Shown: piece after piece, positions 11,276 through 23,235 of the stretch
Layout: each line of letters begins with the position of its first letter
Numbering within the stretch: the stretch's first letter is position 1
Origin: Areca catechu
Taxonomy: Eukaryota; Streptophyta; Magnoliopsida; Arecales; Arecaceae
DNA length: 64,000 nt
Reading direction: 5' to 3'
NCBI GenBank assembly: GCA_021397845.1
Contig: CM038044.1
Location: forward strand, 103,228,942 to 103,292,941
Notes under the pieces: model-generated
Database searches by the model: none
The model's input: only the letters and a program-made list of their open reading frames with translations
Told to the model about the DNA's origin: nothing
Position numbers and translations under genes: made by a program

Positions 11276-11551
11276 CCGAGTTAATTATGAATTCCGGCTC
11301 AACGATGGCAAATGGTCAGGTCCCTAATCCTTCGAATTGGCCAATTGGTTTAATTATGACGTCTCGATACAGGATCTGGACTAACTATGAAGTCCCTCGT
11401 TTCTTGACTGTCGAGTTAACTATGAAGTTTCGGTTCGATAGTGACGAACTGTCGCGTCCACTATCCTTCAGATTGGCTAACTTGGTTAACCGGGAAATTC
11501 TGGTATAGGACTTGGGCTAATTATGAAGACTCTCGTCCCTTAGATGTCGGG
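11276..11551. repeat. Degenerate repeats around the motif TTAATTATGAAG
   Basis: The core (T/C)TAA(T/C)TATGA(A/C)G recurs at irregular spacing (about 11281, 11351, 11382, 11418, 11517), with related text between (TCGATACAGGATCTGG, GGTATAGGACTTGGG). This looks like an old higher-order array that runs into the regular 134-bp repeat. The ORF at 11269-11508 just reads through it. Confidence 0.5.
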
Positions 11552-11945
11552 TTAATTATGAAGTTCTAATTTAATGGCGGTGGACCATTGGGTCTTTCAT
11601 CCTTGGTAGTCTTTAGAAGGTTAGCTCTAAAAGTGAAATTTAGATCTAATTTCATTGTTACGGGAATTGAGAAGTTGTATTCGGGTTAATTATGAAGTTC
11701 TAATTTAATGGTGGTGGACCATTGGGTCTTTCATCGTTGGTAGTCTTTAGAAGGTTAGCTCTAAAAGTGAAATTTAGATCTAATTTCATTGTTACGGGAA
11801 TTGAGAAGTTGTATTCGGGTTAATCATGAAGTTCTAATTTAATGGCGGTGGGTCATTGGACCCTTCATCCTTGGTAGTCTTTAGAAGGTTAGCTCTAAAA
11901 GTGAATTTAGATCTAATTTCATTGTTACGGGAATTGAGAAGTTGG
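11552..11945. repeat. 134-bp tandem repeat, about 2.9 copies
   Basis: Units start at 11552, 11686 and 11820 with TTAAT(T/C)ATGAAGTTCT; each contains GGTAGTCTTTAGAAGGTTAG and ends near GAGAAGTTG. Spacing is exactly 134 bp for the first two; the third is cut short at about 11945 and lacks one A. Copies differ by only a few substitutions (for example GGCGGTGG/GGTGGTGG), so duplication is recent relative to the flanks. Non-coding. Confidence 0.88.
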
Positions 11946-14136
11946 GAAATACAACCGCATCATATAATGTTAACAGTTGAAAAACAAGCCGCCCTAGATT
12001 AATAACACAAGTCTGACTAATTTGGGTTGGTGAGAGAAGTTTTAACGTAAACATAATTTTCAATTCAAGTTGGTCGGATCAAATTTAAATTTCCTTGGAC
12101 AATTAATATTTTAACCACTTTTCCTCCTCTTTCTTTGTTTCATGTGCAATAATAGCACGTGCTATGATATATTTAATTATTTTTCTTCCTTCCAATTTAT
12201 ATATTATTAGTGGTCCACGGTGAACCTGGTCCAATTACTCATTTCTCCTCAAATCAAAAGTTGAGGGATACAAATTATGGGTTTCCAGATTCAAATATTG
12301 AGGATACACAATCGGGACTCTAATCTAGAACCTCTAATAGCCAAGTAGCTAGAGGAGTGTGACCTCTAAGGAAGCTACTTGCCTAAAATATTTTTTATAA
12401 AAGGATCTGTGCATATATAGAACTTGATAAAGCATTTGTTTTGATGATATTTGTAAATGCAAACGTATGGTTAGTTGTAAAATGATGACTTTTGATTAAT
12501 TCTTCGTTTTCTTTCCATTAATGCAAGATCGGTCCATTCTTCAAGATCATTATTGAAATTTATCTTCTCTAACCAGATGGAAGACTAGCACTTTAATTAG
12601 ATCATCTTTGAATTATGATGGTTGGACATCTTTATCCTCGAGCACCAAAGTCCCTTGTAGGCCTAGTCTATAGTAAATTTCAATGTCATGTCGGGCTAGA
12701 CTTTTATATAAATCGTGACACTGATATGTATACCTAGCTATTACTATCTTCTTTTGAGTTTTTTTAAGCAATACATTGGATTTAACAATGGGCCACCTTC
12801 CGGGAAAGAAAATTGCCACTCAACTCACCCAAAGAATGTTTACAAGCTCTTGAATTTTGGCAGTATGCATATATTCTCAAATTTTCGAACAATTATCATC
12901 TATATCCAAATTTCAACAGTACATCTTTTATCACAAAACCAGTTTATTGTTATGTCCTTTATCGTTTGAATCTAATTGTCCTATTTTGTTGCTACATTGT
13001 TTCTATTCAAAATATACAAGGACCAACATGACTCATATTGTATTTTTACTACAAGTCAAATCAACATACCCAACTGCTAAACCCGAACCATATAACATTC
13101 ATTGTTTTCAGTCCCATACATTTTAACCTCCCATGCATGTATATAGCACTTCAAAATGGTCACCTTCAGCGCGGACATATCTTTGAAGGGCTCGGTTCTG
13201 TCAACTGTTGACATCCATGTTCAAACCCTAGAGGTCCCAATACTGTTACTTTCATGCCAGCTGGTCTCAAGTCTCCCCCTTTCGCAATCTCAATGCATGG
13301 AACGTAGCTCCAATGGTCATCCAAGAAGAAGACATTAGACCGACAAAAACCCAGAGGTTCCCCTTCACTACCTCCATCTCTCTTAAACGTCCAGAATGGA
13401 AAGGTACGGGCCCCTTCAGATTTTTTTCACCAACCATTGGAAGAGAAGCCAAGTGTGTGGCTCGGCATGCAGTCGTAGGATCCAGGACTGGTCCCTTCGA
13501 CCGTGGCTAACCTTCTTCATCCGTCACAGTACAGCTGTTGGCAGTCGCAGCACTCTTGATGACATGTGTTCTGGTCATGTCTCTGTCATTAATTACACCA
13601 TGTATGTAGTCGGAGTAGATGATAGGTCGGTGAATGAATCTGACGCATCGAAAATATCTCCACACCGATGATAGGTATGGTATAATCCAAGCTTTGATCT
13701 GGTCATAATTGTCCGTTGTGGCTACAAGAAAACCAATGCAGGATACATGCATGTGCATCGACTTTTCATGGATATGTGCATGAATTTTGGAGGTTGACTA
13801 GAAAAATTTCGAGTGAGTATTGTGTTTACCTAATGTTTTCATGACCTAAAACTAATGGATCATGGAAGGCTGTGAAACTTTCTAGAGAAATACCGAGCAG
13901 TTATCTGTATCTGTCGAACTTGCCCTCGAGGGGGCCGTTGTTGGTCATGTATGTAGATTTAAAGCAGTCTTCGCGAGAAAAATGAATATGGTATAGGTTG
14001 CATCGGCAAGACGATATCCCCACGTTGCTACGGACTTAATTATATCCCGTGTGAAAGCATGAAAATCTTGTAATGGTCAATTCATGATCTGAAATGATAT
14101 TAATCTAAATGTTCTTACTAATTCCAAAGTTAGTGA
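11946..14136. other. Unassigned intergenic DNA
   Basis: 2.2 kb in which no transposon or gene family was recognised. Short ORFs (60-91 codons around 12.7-13.8 kb) overlap on both strands and have no visible domain. This is the best place in the window for low-copy host sequence or a distant gene flank, but nothing can be assigned from the sequence alone. Confidence 0.45.
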
Positions 14137-15140
14137 TGTGGGGGCTAATCCCCCACCCTCGCTATCCCGAGGATCCCCGGATTAGACACCAGGGCCGGTA
14201 GTCATCCTCCATCTCCTAGCCGAAGGGAAGGATGCACTTTGATCTCTCTCGGCCTCTCGGATCCTCGGCATCGGGCCTCTCATCCTTGGAATGTTTGTGT
14301 GCGAAGCATTTACTCGAATAGAACATCAACTAAATATCTATGATAAAGTTTATAAGATAAATTTCCCGATGGTTTCATCACTGGTTACATGCCATGTCTC
14401 TGTGTATGATGGTTCTTTGTCCATCCCTAGTGTTCGAGGTCATATGTCCCTCGAGTAGGACGAAGCTGTACCACCAAGTCCCTTCGGATGGGATAACTTT
14501 CGATCCAGGCAAAGGACCGTTGCCCCTTCAACATCCAAGTTAAGTAGCGGCATATCGGAATCGTTTTTTGAGAGCTTTGGCTCTAGCCGATCCTTGATCT
14601 TGGTAAGAGGGCTTGATCCAACTCAGGACCCTTGAGAATAGGAGAAGCTAAAATTTCGTAGCAATGTGCCACCGGGCAATCGAAGGAGGACTATCCTATG
14701 CTCATTTCTATGCTCTTAGTGATATGGTCAGGAGGCTATCTCCGGTAATCTCTGACAAATCCTCTTAATTAAGAGGGATAAGACCCGTTCCATGCCACAG
14801 TTCCTATTATCATTAAAGAGAGCAGTTGGCAATGTGAATAAGACAAGGTTTTATTAATGGGAGGTGAACACTCCAGGCAAATGGAATGATCCTTTATAAG
14901 ATCCCCTGACAGGATCCGACACCCTGACACCTCATGCCAAATCCACTAAGAGTTTCTACATTCCGAAAGTGCCCTTATCACTCACAAAGGGAGCTCCCAA
15001 GGTATTCAATCTCTCTCCTATGCAATATCTCTTTCGCTCAACTCCGCATTACTTTCTTCCTTCTATTGCTTGCCACCTAACTTGATCATCTGAGGCCTTC
15101 ACCGGAGCAACCTCAGGCCAAGGCTTTTCTTGCAGGTATA
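14137..15140 (+). repeat. Tat 5' LTR
   Basis: Begins TGTGGGGGCTAATCCCCC at 14137, itself a GGGGG...CCCCC inverted repeat. The promoter zone is near 14890-15000 (CCTTTATAAGATCCCC at about 14891) and the R/U5 zone ends with CACCGGAGCAACCTC (15100-15114) and CTTGCAGGTATAG. No 3' partner is available for alignment and no convincing PBS was found, so the right limit (about 15.13-15.17 kb) is approximate. It is related to the split remnant at 3491-3732/9368-9830. Confidence 0.62.
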
Positions 15141-15171
15141 GCCCATAAGTGCCTCTCCTCCAGTGCCTTCC

Positions 15172-16868
15172 ATGTCCGATCGGGAAGTAGCAACAATAGA
15201 TATAGGAAGGACTGACTTGTTCACCTATTTTTAAGAAGAAATATCGAACAGAGTCTCCATGGCATCCAAAGGCATGTCCACCCGGTGTTTTGCTGCCACC
15301 ACCTCCCGCTAAGCTAGTTAACCTACCGAAGGTCTAGCTACATAACCTCAAGCTAGCACCACCCATTAAGGAGGCCAACCTGACCGCTTGGAGTAGCTTT
15401 CCTAATACATCCAGGCATTGGCAGCTGTGATCCAAATGATCCAGCACCAAGGCCTAGCAATGTCAGTAGCTCCACCGGTGGCACCACAACCGAAGGAAGA
15501 CCAAGTAGTACCACCTCAGACCCCGATAGCACTAGGGGCACTATAGTCAGAATGATGGCGACTTTTTCTCCTATAAAGTCAAATACGGGGGGAGCATACT
15601 CATCCTAGTGTACCATAAAGCCCCAAGCATGCCAGGTGGCATTCTTATTCATCTCAATTTGATGAGGGGCGACACTAGCCCATTCGCTCCCTCAATTCTC
15701 TAAGATGCATATCGCTAAAGATGCTAAAATAGACTGAAAGCTTTGAGAGCTGGACCAGTGCATTGAAATACTATGGGGTCTAGCTCTAGCTAAAGATGAG
15801 GGTCTTGATTTCACTATCGACCAACCTTTCAGAGCCCAAATTATGCAAGAACTACTACCGAAGCATTTTAAGATGCCATATCTAGATATTTATAATGGAT
15901 CTACTGATCCAATAGACTATTTGGAAAGTCTCAAGGCTCTGATGCTTCTTTACGAGGTCACTAATAGAAACTGTGCTAGACCTTCCATTCCACCCTCAGA
16001 AAATTAGCCCGATACTGGTATTCCTTTGAAGCCAGCTCTATCTACTCCTTCGACTTATGGAGTTGACCTTTTATCTCTTATTTTGCTAGTAGGAGGAGGC
16101 TATCCCAAGGTTTTGACTCCCTGATCAATATCAAGCAAGGGGAGCAGGAATCTCTTCAATCTTATATGAATCGATTCAATAAGGCAGCTCTAGAAGTATA
16201 AACTTGGACCACGCAATCGCCATGAAGTGTGGTCTCCAACCATCCCCTTTTCTCTTCTCCTTAGAGAAATTGCTGGTGGTTGACTTCTTTGAAATGTTGG
16301 CTAGGGTAGAGAAGAATTATGTGCACGTCGAAGAGGTGTTTGATGCTTATGGCCCACCATCCATCCTAATGACTCTGTATAATCCAATGATTAAGGAGCG
16401 GCCACCAATCGTGGAGTTCTAACCAAGGAGAGAGGATCGAGGGAAGAGGAGGTAGAGAAGCCAGTCTCCACAGTGCTTAAGATCTCCCCCTCGGATCCAT
16501 CTTTATCAAAATCCCAAAGACCAAGGAGGTTTGACCAATGCACTTCTTCAAATGCCCCTCGAGCCCAAGTTTTGATGCAGGTTAGGGGACAGTTGCCTGA
16601 TATGAGAAGTTATGGATGAAGCCAGACCAGTGCAATCCATGCAAGTATTGCCTCTATCACCACAACCACGGTCATGACATGAAGAAATGCATCTAGCTAT
16701 AGGACGAGATTGAGGAACTCATTCATCATAGTTGCCTTGATAGGTTCCTTCCAAACCGTCGAGAAGAAGCACAATGCTCTAGAAACCCCATTGCTCCTAC
16801 TAGAAGTACCCCCATGACTAGAGGAACTAGTTTATCATCTTGCTTCAAGCAAGGTCAACACCATCATT
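15172..16868 (+). pseudogene. Tat gag (capsid/nucleocapsid), decayed and interrupted
   Basis: The structural gag protein of the Tat element, starting at ATG 15172 shortly after the LTR. After a poorly conserved, Pro-rich N-terminus, the capsid core is recognisable at about 15840-16440: MQELLPKHFKMPYLDIYNGS, TDPIDYLESLKALMLLYEV, then NIKQGEQESLQSYMNRF and the open stretch 16204-16422 (MDHAIAMKCGLQPSPFLFSL). A knuckle-like CKYCLYHHNHGHDMKKC follows at about 16639-16690 with DEIEELIHHSCLDRFLP. Stops and frame changes are frequent. The reading stops at NTIIGG (about 16868), exactly where the sirevirus inserted, and continues at 39606. Confidence 0.8.
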
Positions 16869-16873
16869 GGTGG

Positions 16874-18477
16874 TGTTGACTCCGTTGTTGATTTTGATGA
16901 TAAGTAAAACAGTTAAGTATAAGTTGAGTACAATAATTTTTTGAAATGTATTTTTGTTGAAAAAGGTGCTCACAAATTTGAAGAAGTTTGTTTAATTGAT
17001 AAAACCAAGTTTGGATAAAAAGAACTGCTCAAAGAGGACTTGGACAATCAATATTTGCTTGAATGATTATTTGAGTTAAGTGAAAATGTGTTTCAGCTCA
17101 AGTTCATTCTTTTCTGTGAAGTTTTCACTGACGTGTCGACTCAAAGTGTCGACACATGACACCAAGTATCGATACATGGAAGTAAAGTATCGACTCAGGC
17201 CAGTACGCAAGTATGTTTCAGTTGGCATGGCTGAAGTGTTAACATATGGACCCGAAGTATCGACTCAAAGTGTCAACACATGGATCAGCTCATCGCCTGA
17301 GATTTTCAAGCCACAGAACTTGCTGGAAATGAGGAACTGCTGAAGTGTCGACACATGGAAGAGAAGTGTCGACTCAAAGTGTCGACTCAATGAGAAAGTG
17401 TCAACACATCTGAGATTTTCAGAGAACCAGAATGAAGATATTGAACTAAGTGTCGACTCAAGAAGTTCAAGTATCGACAGGAAGTGTCGAATCAAAGCCT
17501 GAAGTGTCAACACATGGAGTTCTAGGAATAATAACGGCTAGTTTCTCAAACATAGAACTCGACTCTTTTGCCCTCCAATGGCTAGTTTTTTAAGTCTAAT
17601 GGCTAGAAACGGGATTTGAGGCCTTGAAGAAGTATATATATGCTCCAAATCAAATCAAAAGAAAGAGATTTGAACATTATTGATGAGAATAAGATAAGAG
17701 CATTCAAGTGAGAGCTTTAACTCCTATTCATTGAAGATTCAAATACTTTCAAGCAGAAGCAAGCCTCCAAGCATTCAAGAGCCTTCAAGAGCATTGAAGA
17801 TCATCCATTCTTAAGCATTTAAGAGGCTTCAACAAGTTCAAAACATCTCTACATCGAGCTTCAAAGAGATACCCGCTTTTCTTTTGAAAGCTTACTTTGT
17901 TTCTTTACTTCAAATCATTATATGTTGTAAGGATTCTTAGTTAGCCTATTGTAAAACCAAGGGAGGTTATTGATGAGTCTTTAAAAACCAATAAGGTTGG
18001 TAGTTAGCCCACAAAACCACTTAGGTTCTTGGTTATCCCGGAAAACCAAGGGAGGTTGGTGGTGAGCCTTAAAACCATTTAGGTTCTAGGTTAGCCCGTA
18101 AAACCAAGTGAGGTTTTGACTTGTTGGCCTTGTGAAAACAAGTTGGATTTTTGATTAGTGAGCCCGCAAAACTAATTAACTGTAATCAATATGATTATAG
18201 TGAATTTCCAAGAAAATCTTGGAGAGTGGATGTAGGTGCATTAATAGCACCGAACCACTATATTTCTTGATGTTTGTAGTTGATTGATCTCTCTACTTGC
18301 TTTTCATTTATTGCTTTTTATTTTTGCTTCACTTTTAATTTAAGAGTATTACATTTGAATTTATAGTACCTTGCTTACTTAATTATTGGATTGGATTGCT
18401 TAGCATTGCATTGCATTAAGTAAATAATTTTTAGAGACCCAATTCACCCTCCCTCTTGGATTGCTTACTGGGCAATA
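16874..18477 (+). repeat. Outer sirevirus 5' LTR
   Basis: 1,604 bp. The first ~650 bp hold a dense array of GTGTCGACAC/GTGTCGACTC motifs (about 17130-17525). A TATA box lies in AAGTATATATATGCTCC (about 17629-17645). From about 17935 to 18180 a second imperfect repeat appears (AAAACCAAGGGAGGTT, TTAGCCCGTAAAACC). It ends CTTACTGGGCAATA. ORFs inside it only read through the repeats. Confidence 0.9.
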
Positions 18478-18479
18478 AA

Positions 18480-18500
18480 TGGTATCAAAGCCCTGTTCTC
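18480..18500 (+). promoter_or_regulatory. Primer-binding site, initiator tRNA-Met
   Basis: TGGTATCAAAGCCCTGTTCTC two bases after the LTR. The first 12 bases match the complement of the tRNA-iMet 3' end except for one A where G is usual. Minus-strand DNA synthesis would start here. Confidence 0.85.
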
Positions 18501-18534
18501 AGTGTATAGGCTTTACAGCCTTGAGTAAAGATCT

Positions 18535-20260
18535 ATGGCAGCCCCAATTGGTACTAGCGTAGTTGAGGGTCAAGCCTCAAATAGACCTCCATTTTTCATT
18601 GGATCAAATTATACATATTGAAAAACTATGATGAGAATTTATATGCATTTCATTGACTATAATTTATGGAAAGTGGTTGATAAGGGTCCTCATATTCCTT
18701 CAGTATTGGTTAATGTTGTTTCCATCCTAAAGCTCGAAGAGGATTGGGATGAAAATGATATTAAGCAATCCAAGATCAATGCTAAGGCAATGAATCTCCT
18801 CTATTGTGCATTAGATCCTAGTGAATTCAATAGGATATCTACATATACCTCTGTCAAAGAAATATGGGATACACTTGAAGTTACCCATGAGGGTACTGAT
18901 CAAGTGAAAAATACTAAAGTGAACATATTAGTGCACACATATGAGATATTCCGAATGGAACCTAATAAATCAATCACTGATATGTACACAAGATTCATAA
19001 ATATTGTAAATGGAATGAGAAGTCTTGGAAAGGTAATGTCAAACGCTGATCTTGTAAATAAAATTCTCAGGTCACTTCCAACATCGTGGGATCTGAAGGT
19101 GACCACAATTCAAGAAGCCAAGGACGTTGACAAATTACCTCTAGAGCAGCTGGTTGGATCGCTCATGACTTATGAGCTGAATTTGAAACAAAAATCAATG
19201 GACATGGACAAAAAGAAGAAGGGGATTGCTTTCAAATCAAACATACAAGAAAAATCCTCAATAGATAAGTCCGAAAAAGAAGAAAAAGATGAAGGTGAAA
19301 AAGCCCTCCTTGCAAGAAAAATCAGAAGATTCATGAAGAGGAGGAAGTTTCCTTACAAAAAGAAATATCAATCAAAGGAAAAAGGAAAAGAGAAAGAGAA
19401 GGAAAAGTTAAAAGAAAAGGAGAAGGAAATATCTACATGCTTCGAGTGCAAGAAGCTAGATCACTACAAGTTTGATTGCCCTCTCCTTAAGAAGTCTAGG
19501 AAGAAATTAAGAAAGAAAGTAATGATGGCCACCTGGAGTGACAGTGAAGACTCCAGTTCTGAAGAAGAGTAGACAGAAGTAGCAAATCTCTGTTTAATGG
19601 CACATCAAGACCATGATGAGATAAATTTTGATACCGAAATTGATTTTATATTTGATGAGCTTAGAAATGCTTTTGATGAACTCATGCATGATTATAAACT
19701 GATTTTGAGTGAAAATAAAAAGTTGAAAAAGCATGCAAATAATTTTTCTCTTTAAAACAATTCTTTGCTAAATGAAGTTAGTAATTTGAAATCTAAATTG
19801 GATGTTTAGAAAAGAAAAATAATACTTTGTCAATGGAAAATGAAGTTTTGAAAAGATCTAAGAATATTATTTCAAATGGTGATCTTTTAAAGATAAACAA
19901 AGATTTAGAATTGTAAAATATTAAGTACAAAAATGAACTTGAAAAGATAAAGCCTTTTGTTGAAAAATTTACTTATAACTCAGAAAAATTAAACCTACTT
20001 TCAAATAGCCAAAGAGCCATTTTCAAAAAGCAAGTTTAGGTTTTAGACCATAAAAGCAATAAAAGTATTTGAAGAACTTTTTTGTACCTGTATTTTCTAG
20101 CATAACCTGTTTTACTTGTAAAAAGTTAGGACATAAATCTTTTCAATGCAATTTAAGAAAAATTAATTCTTTTAGTAAAGTGTGGGTTCCAAAAGGAACC
20201 ATTTTGAATGCTAACCCTAAAGGACCCAAGTTGGCTTGGATACCTAAAAACAAAGCTTAA
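18535..20260 (+). pseudogene. Outer sirevirus gag with two CCHC knuckles (decayed)
   Basis: Capsid/nucleocapsid protein. ATG 18535 begins MAAPIGTSVVEGQASNRPPF; an in-frame TGA at 18619-18621 sits where Ty1/copia gags have Trp (Y-stop-K), after which 18628-19572 is open. The core has MRIYMHFIDYNLWKVVDKG and MYTRFINIVNGMRSLGKV, then a Lys/Glu-rich stretch and knuckle CFECKKLDHYKFDC (about 19438-19480). After TAG at 19570 the frame decays: a coiled-coil-like Leu/Lys/Asn region (19600-20030) and a second knuckle CFTCKKLGHKSFQC (about 20108-20150). The better-preserved inner copy shows that both halves were originally one ORF of about 575 codons. Confidence 0.85.
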
Positions 20261-20261
20261 T

Positions 20262-20818
20262 TTTATTGTAGGCGTGTCTTGTAACCAAGGAGAACAAAAG
20301 ACTTTGGTATCTTGATAGTGGTTGCTCAAGGCACATGACGGGAGATGTGAAGTAATTCACTTCTATTGAAGCTTTGAATGGAGGGAGTGTGACCTTCGGG
20401 GATAATGATAAAGAAAAAATCATTGGTATTGGTAAGGTTCACATAACTCCTAATTGTATTAGCAATGTACTTCTAGTTGATGGTTTAAAACACAATCTTT
20501 TAAGCATTAGTCAATTTTGTGATAAAGGTTTTCAAGTTATTTTTAAATCATCATATTGTATGATTGCTAGTCCGAATATAAATGGAGTACAATTCATTGG
20601 AAAGATACATGAAAATATTTATTTGGTAGATTTAGATGATCTATCTTTGTCTAATTGAGAATGCCTTGTTGCAATGAATTATACTAAGGATAAGACTAGT
20701 TAGCTTTGGCATAGAAGATTAGGGCATGCTAGTATGTATCTGCTTTCAAAACTTTGCAAAAAGAATTTAGTTAGAGATTTACCTGAATTTTGTTTTGAAA
20801 AAGATAGAATTTGCCAAG
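20262..20818 (+). pseudogene. Outer sirevirus protease and GAG-pre-integrase (interrupted)
   Basis: Start of pol. The aspartic protease motif WYLDSGCSRHMTGD lies at about 20300-20341, with catalytic Asp in the DSG triad. The open segment 20374-20658 carries VTFGDNDKEKIIGIGKVHI and GLKHNLLSISQFCDKGF. The integrase zinc region has LWHRRLGHASMYLL (about 20705) and RICQAC (20806-20820). Stops occur at 20353 and 20656 and within TS-stop-LW. Reading breaks at the CATGT target site of the inner element and continues at 32306 with QFGKQVKTSFKPK. Confidence 0.85.
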
Positions 20819-20823
20819 CATGT

Positions 20824-22458
20824 TGTTGCCCAGAGAGCAACCCAAGAGGGGGGGTGAATTGGGTCTCTTAAAATTTAAAGCTAAGCTTGATAACACAAGT
20901 AGCAAACTTCACAAGACAAGATATGCAATTCAATTCAACAAGGTACTAAGATTTAAGTGCAATGCTCTAAAGTAATAGTGCAGCGAAAATTAAAAGCAAT
21001 AAGCAAGAATGTAAGAGCAAGGAGGGAGAGAACAAGCAATCACAAATACCACAAGCTATAATGGTTTGGTGCCAACAATGCACCTACATCCACTCTCTAA
21101 GATCCCCTTGGAAATTCACTATAATCAAACGATTACAGCCGATTAGTTTTTCGGGCTCACTAATGAAAACCTGACTTGTTTTACAAGGCTCACAAGTCAC
21201 TACCTCACTTGGTTTTTATGGGCTAACCAAGAACCTAATTGGTTTTCACAAGGCTAACCAAAAACCTCCCTTGGTTTTCCGGGCTAACCAAGAACCTTAG
21301 TAGTTTTGTGGGCAACCACCAACCTAATTGGTTTTCAAGGCTTACCAATAACCTCACTTGGTTTTCCAATAGGCTAACCAATAACCTTTACAAGATATAA
21401 GGTGGAGAAATAAAGAACCAATGTAAGCTTTCAATAATAAAGCAAATAAGTCGATGTAGCTCGATATAGTATTGCTTTGCTCTTGTTGAAGCCTTTTGAA
21501 TGCCCAAGTTTGAATGATCTTCAATGCTCTTGATGGCTTTGAATGCTTGGAGGCTTCCTTTAGCTTGTGAGTGGTTGAACCTTGAATGAATAGGAGTTAA
21601 GGCTCTTCTTTCTTCTTTACTCTCTAAACTCTTTAAGGATATTCAATACTTTTGAATAGTTGTTGTCTTGATTTGATTTGGAGCCTTTATATACCTTCCC
21701 AAGCCCTCAAAATCAAAATATAGTCGTTACACTTGAAAAACTAGCTGTTAGGGGTGTTTGGGACGAGTTCTGTATTTGAAAAAACTAGCCATTACTGTTG
21801 CCAGAACTCCATGTGTCGACACTTCCTCTTCATGTGTTGACAAATAATATCAACACATGTTCTTCTTGAGTCGACACAAGTTCAAATTGCTCCATTCAGA
21901 TTCTCTGAAAAAATCAGTTGAGTCGATACATTCTTAGTTGAGTCGACACCTTGAGTCGACATCTTGTATCCATGTATCGACACATCAACTGTTCCTTCAC
22001 CTTCTATAAGTTCTGTGGCTTGAAAGTCTCAGGTGATGTGTTGATCCATGTGTTGACACCTTGAGTCGACACATAAGATCCATGTGTCGACACATCATCT
22101 GTGCCATTTGAAACATTGCTGCATACCGGTCTGAGTCGATACTTCTTCTTCATGTGTCGACATATCATGTCATGTGTCGACACCTTGAATCGACACTTTA
22201 TTGAAAAATTACAGAAATTGCTGAACTTATGCTGGAACATGTTTCCATTTGCCTTAGTCATCCATTCAACCATTTCTTTGAGTGTCCAAGTCTTGTTTTG
22301 AGCAATCATTTCATTCAACCTTGGTTCTTCAACATAAATGTGCTTCTTCAAATTTTGTGAGCACCATTTCAATGAAAATACACTTAAAGCAAATCATTAG
22401 TCCTCAAATTGTACTTAACTATTTTGCTTATCATCAAAATTAATTAGTGGAGTCAACA
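20824..22458 (-). repeat. Inner sirevirus 3' LTR
   Basis: 1,635 bp; the plus strand begins TGTTGCCCAGAGAGCAACCC and ends GGAGTCAACA. In element orientation the U3 array of GTGTCGACAC-type motifs is at about 22195-21815 and the AACCAAG/GGTTTTCC repeat at about 21390-21135. The PPT lies immediately to the right (plus strand ATCTCCCCTTTTTT, 22459-22472). Confidence 0.9.
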
Positions 22459-23235
22459 ATCTCCCCTTTTTTGATGAAAACAAAACCCTTAAGTATAAAT
22501 TGCTTTAAAAGTAAGGCTTTAAGATAATTGTTTAAGGTGCACAATATTGAAAGTATCAAATATATCAATCATTACTTGCATTAAAGATATAATCATTTAG
22601 ACCACAGGTAAGAGAATTAGAGCTTGTTGCTAGATTTAGAAAGTATCAGAACTTTGATATACATTAAATTCATAGAGTGCATGTATCATGATACTTTACA
22701 AAGAAATTTCAGCAATCAACAAAGCTCCCCCTGAATCAATGATTTATAACAAAATTTGTAAAAAATCTTTTCTAATATTGAAAGAGGGGTTCTTTAATGA
22801 TTAAATTCATTTTGAAAGAATTTTCATTGAACATAAAGTAAAGCTCCCCCTTTCTTAAAAAAATTTGTAAATGATTTTCAATTCAGTTTTTTTTTTTTTT
22901 AAAAAAAAATGTGTATACATATCATTTTTCAAAAATTTGTCATTTATACTTAAATTTCTTACCAAATAACTTACTCCCGCTTTTTGTTATCATTAAAAAG
23001 GTAGGAAGTAAAGAAAATGAATAGACAAGATATAGCATAGTCATTGAATGTATAAAAGCAATTCAAGACATCATTCATTTCATCAAACACATAGAAATGA
23101 GTAATCAAAAGGTTTTTCATATATGTCAGGAACTTGTACATCAAGTACACAACAGAGTTAAAAGTACATATAAGCATAAATGTAAACTATCTAGAAGTAT
23201 AAAACTATCTAGAACTACATCAAAATAAGTCCTAA
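22459..23235 (-). other. Inner sirevirus 3' untranslated region with repeated polypurine tracts
   Basis: A non-coding stretch between the accessory ORF and the LTR. Besides the PPT adjoining the LTR, similar purine tracts (read on the minus strand) recur near 22724-22731, 22845-22855 and 22975-22985. Repeated internal PPTs are a described sirevirus feature. A homopolymeric T/A run is at 22888-22909. Confidence 0.7.

Noticed and set aside
12700..13760. Possible host gene from several 60-91-codon frames
   Set aside because: Frames overlap on both strands, lack domains, splice pattern and codon bias; no support from sequence alone.
17130..17525. CRISPR-like array (regularly repeated GTGTCGAC motifs)
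   Set aside because: Plant nuclear LTR context, irregular spacing, short palindromic motif, copies in all LTRs and no cas genes.
22004..22372. 122-codon open frame (and equivalents at 31849-32214, 17080-17343, 38111-38431) as a conserved small protein
   Set aside because: These read through the LTR repeats (KVSTHD, VSTQGVNTW); the frame is kept because the repeated unit has few stops, and there is no recognised domain.
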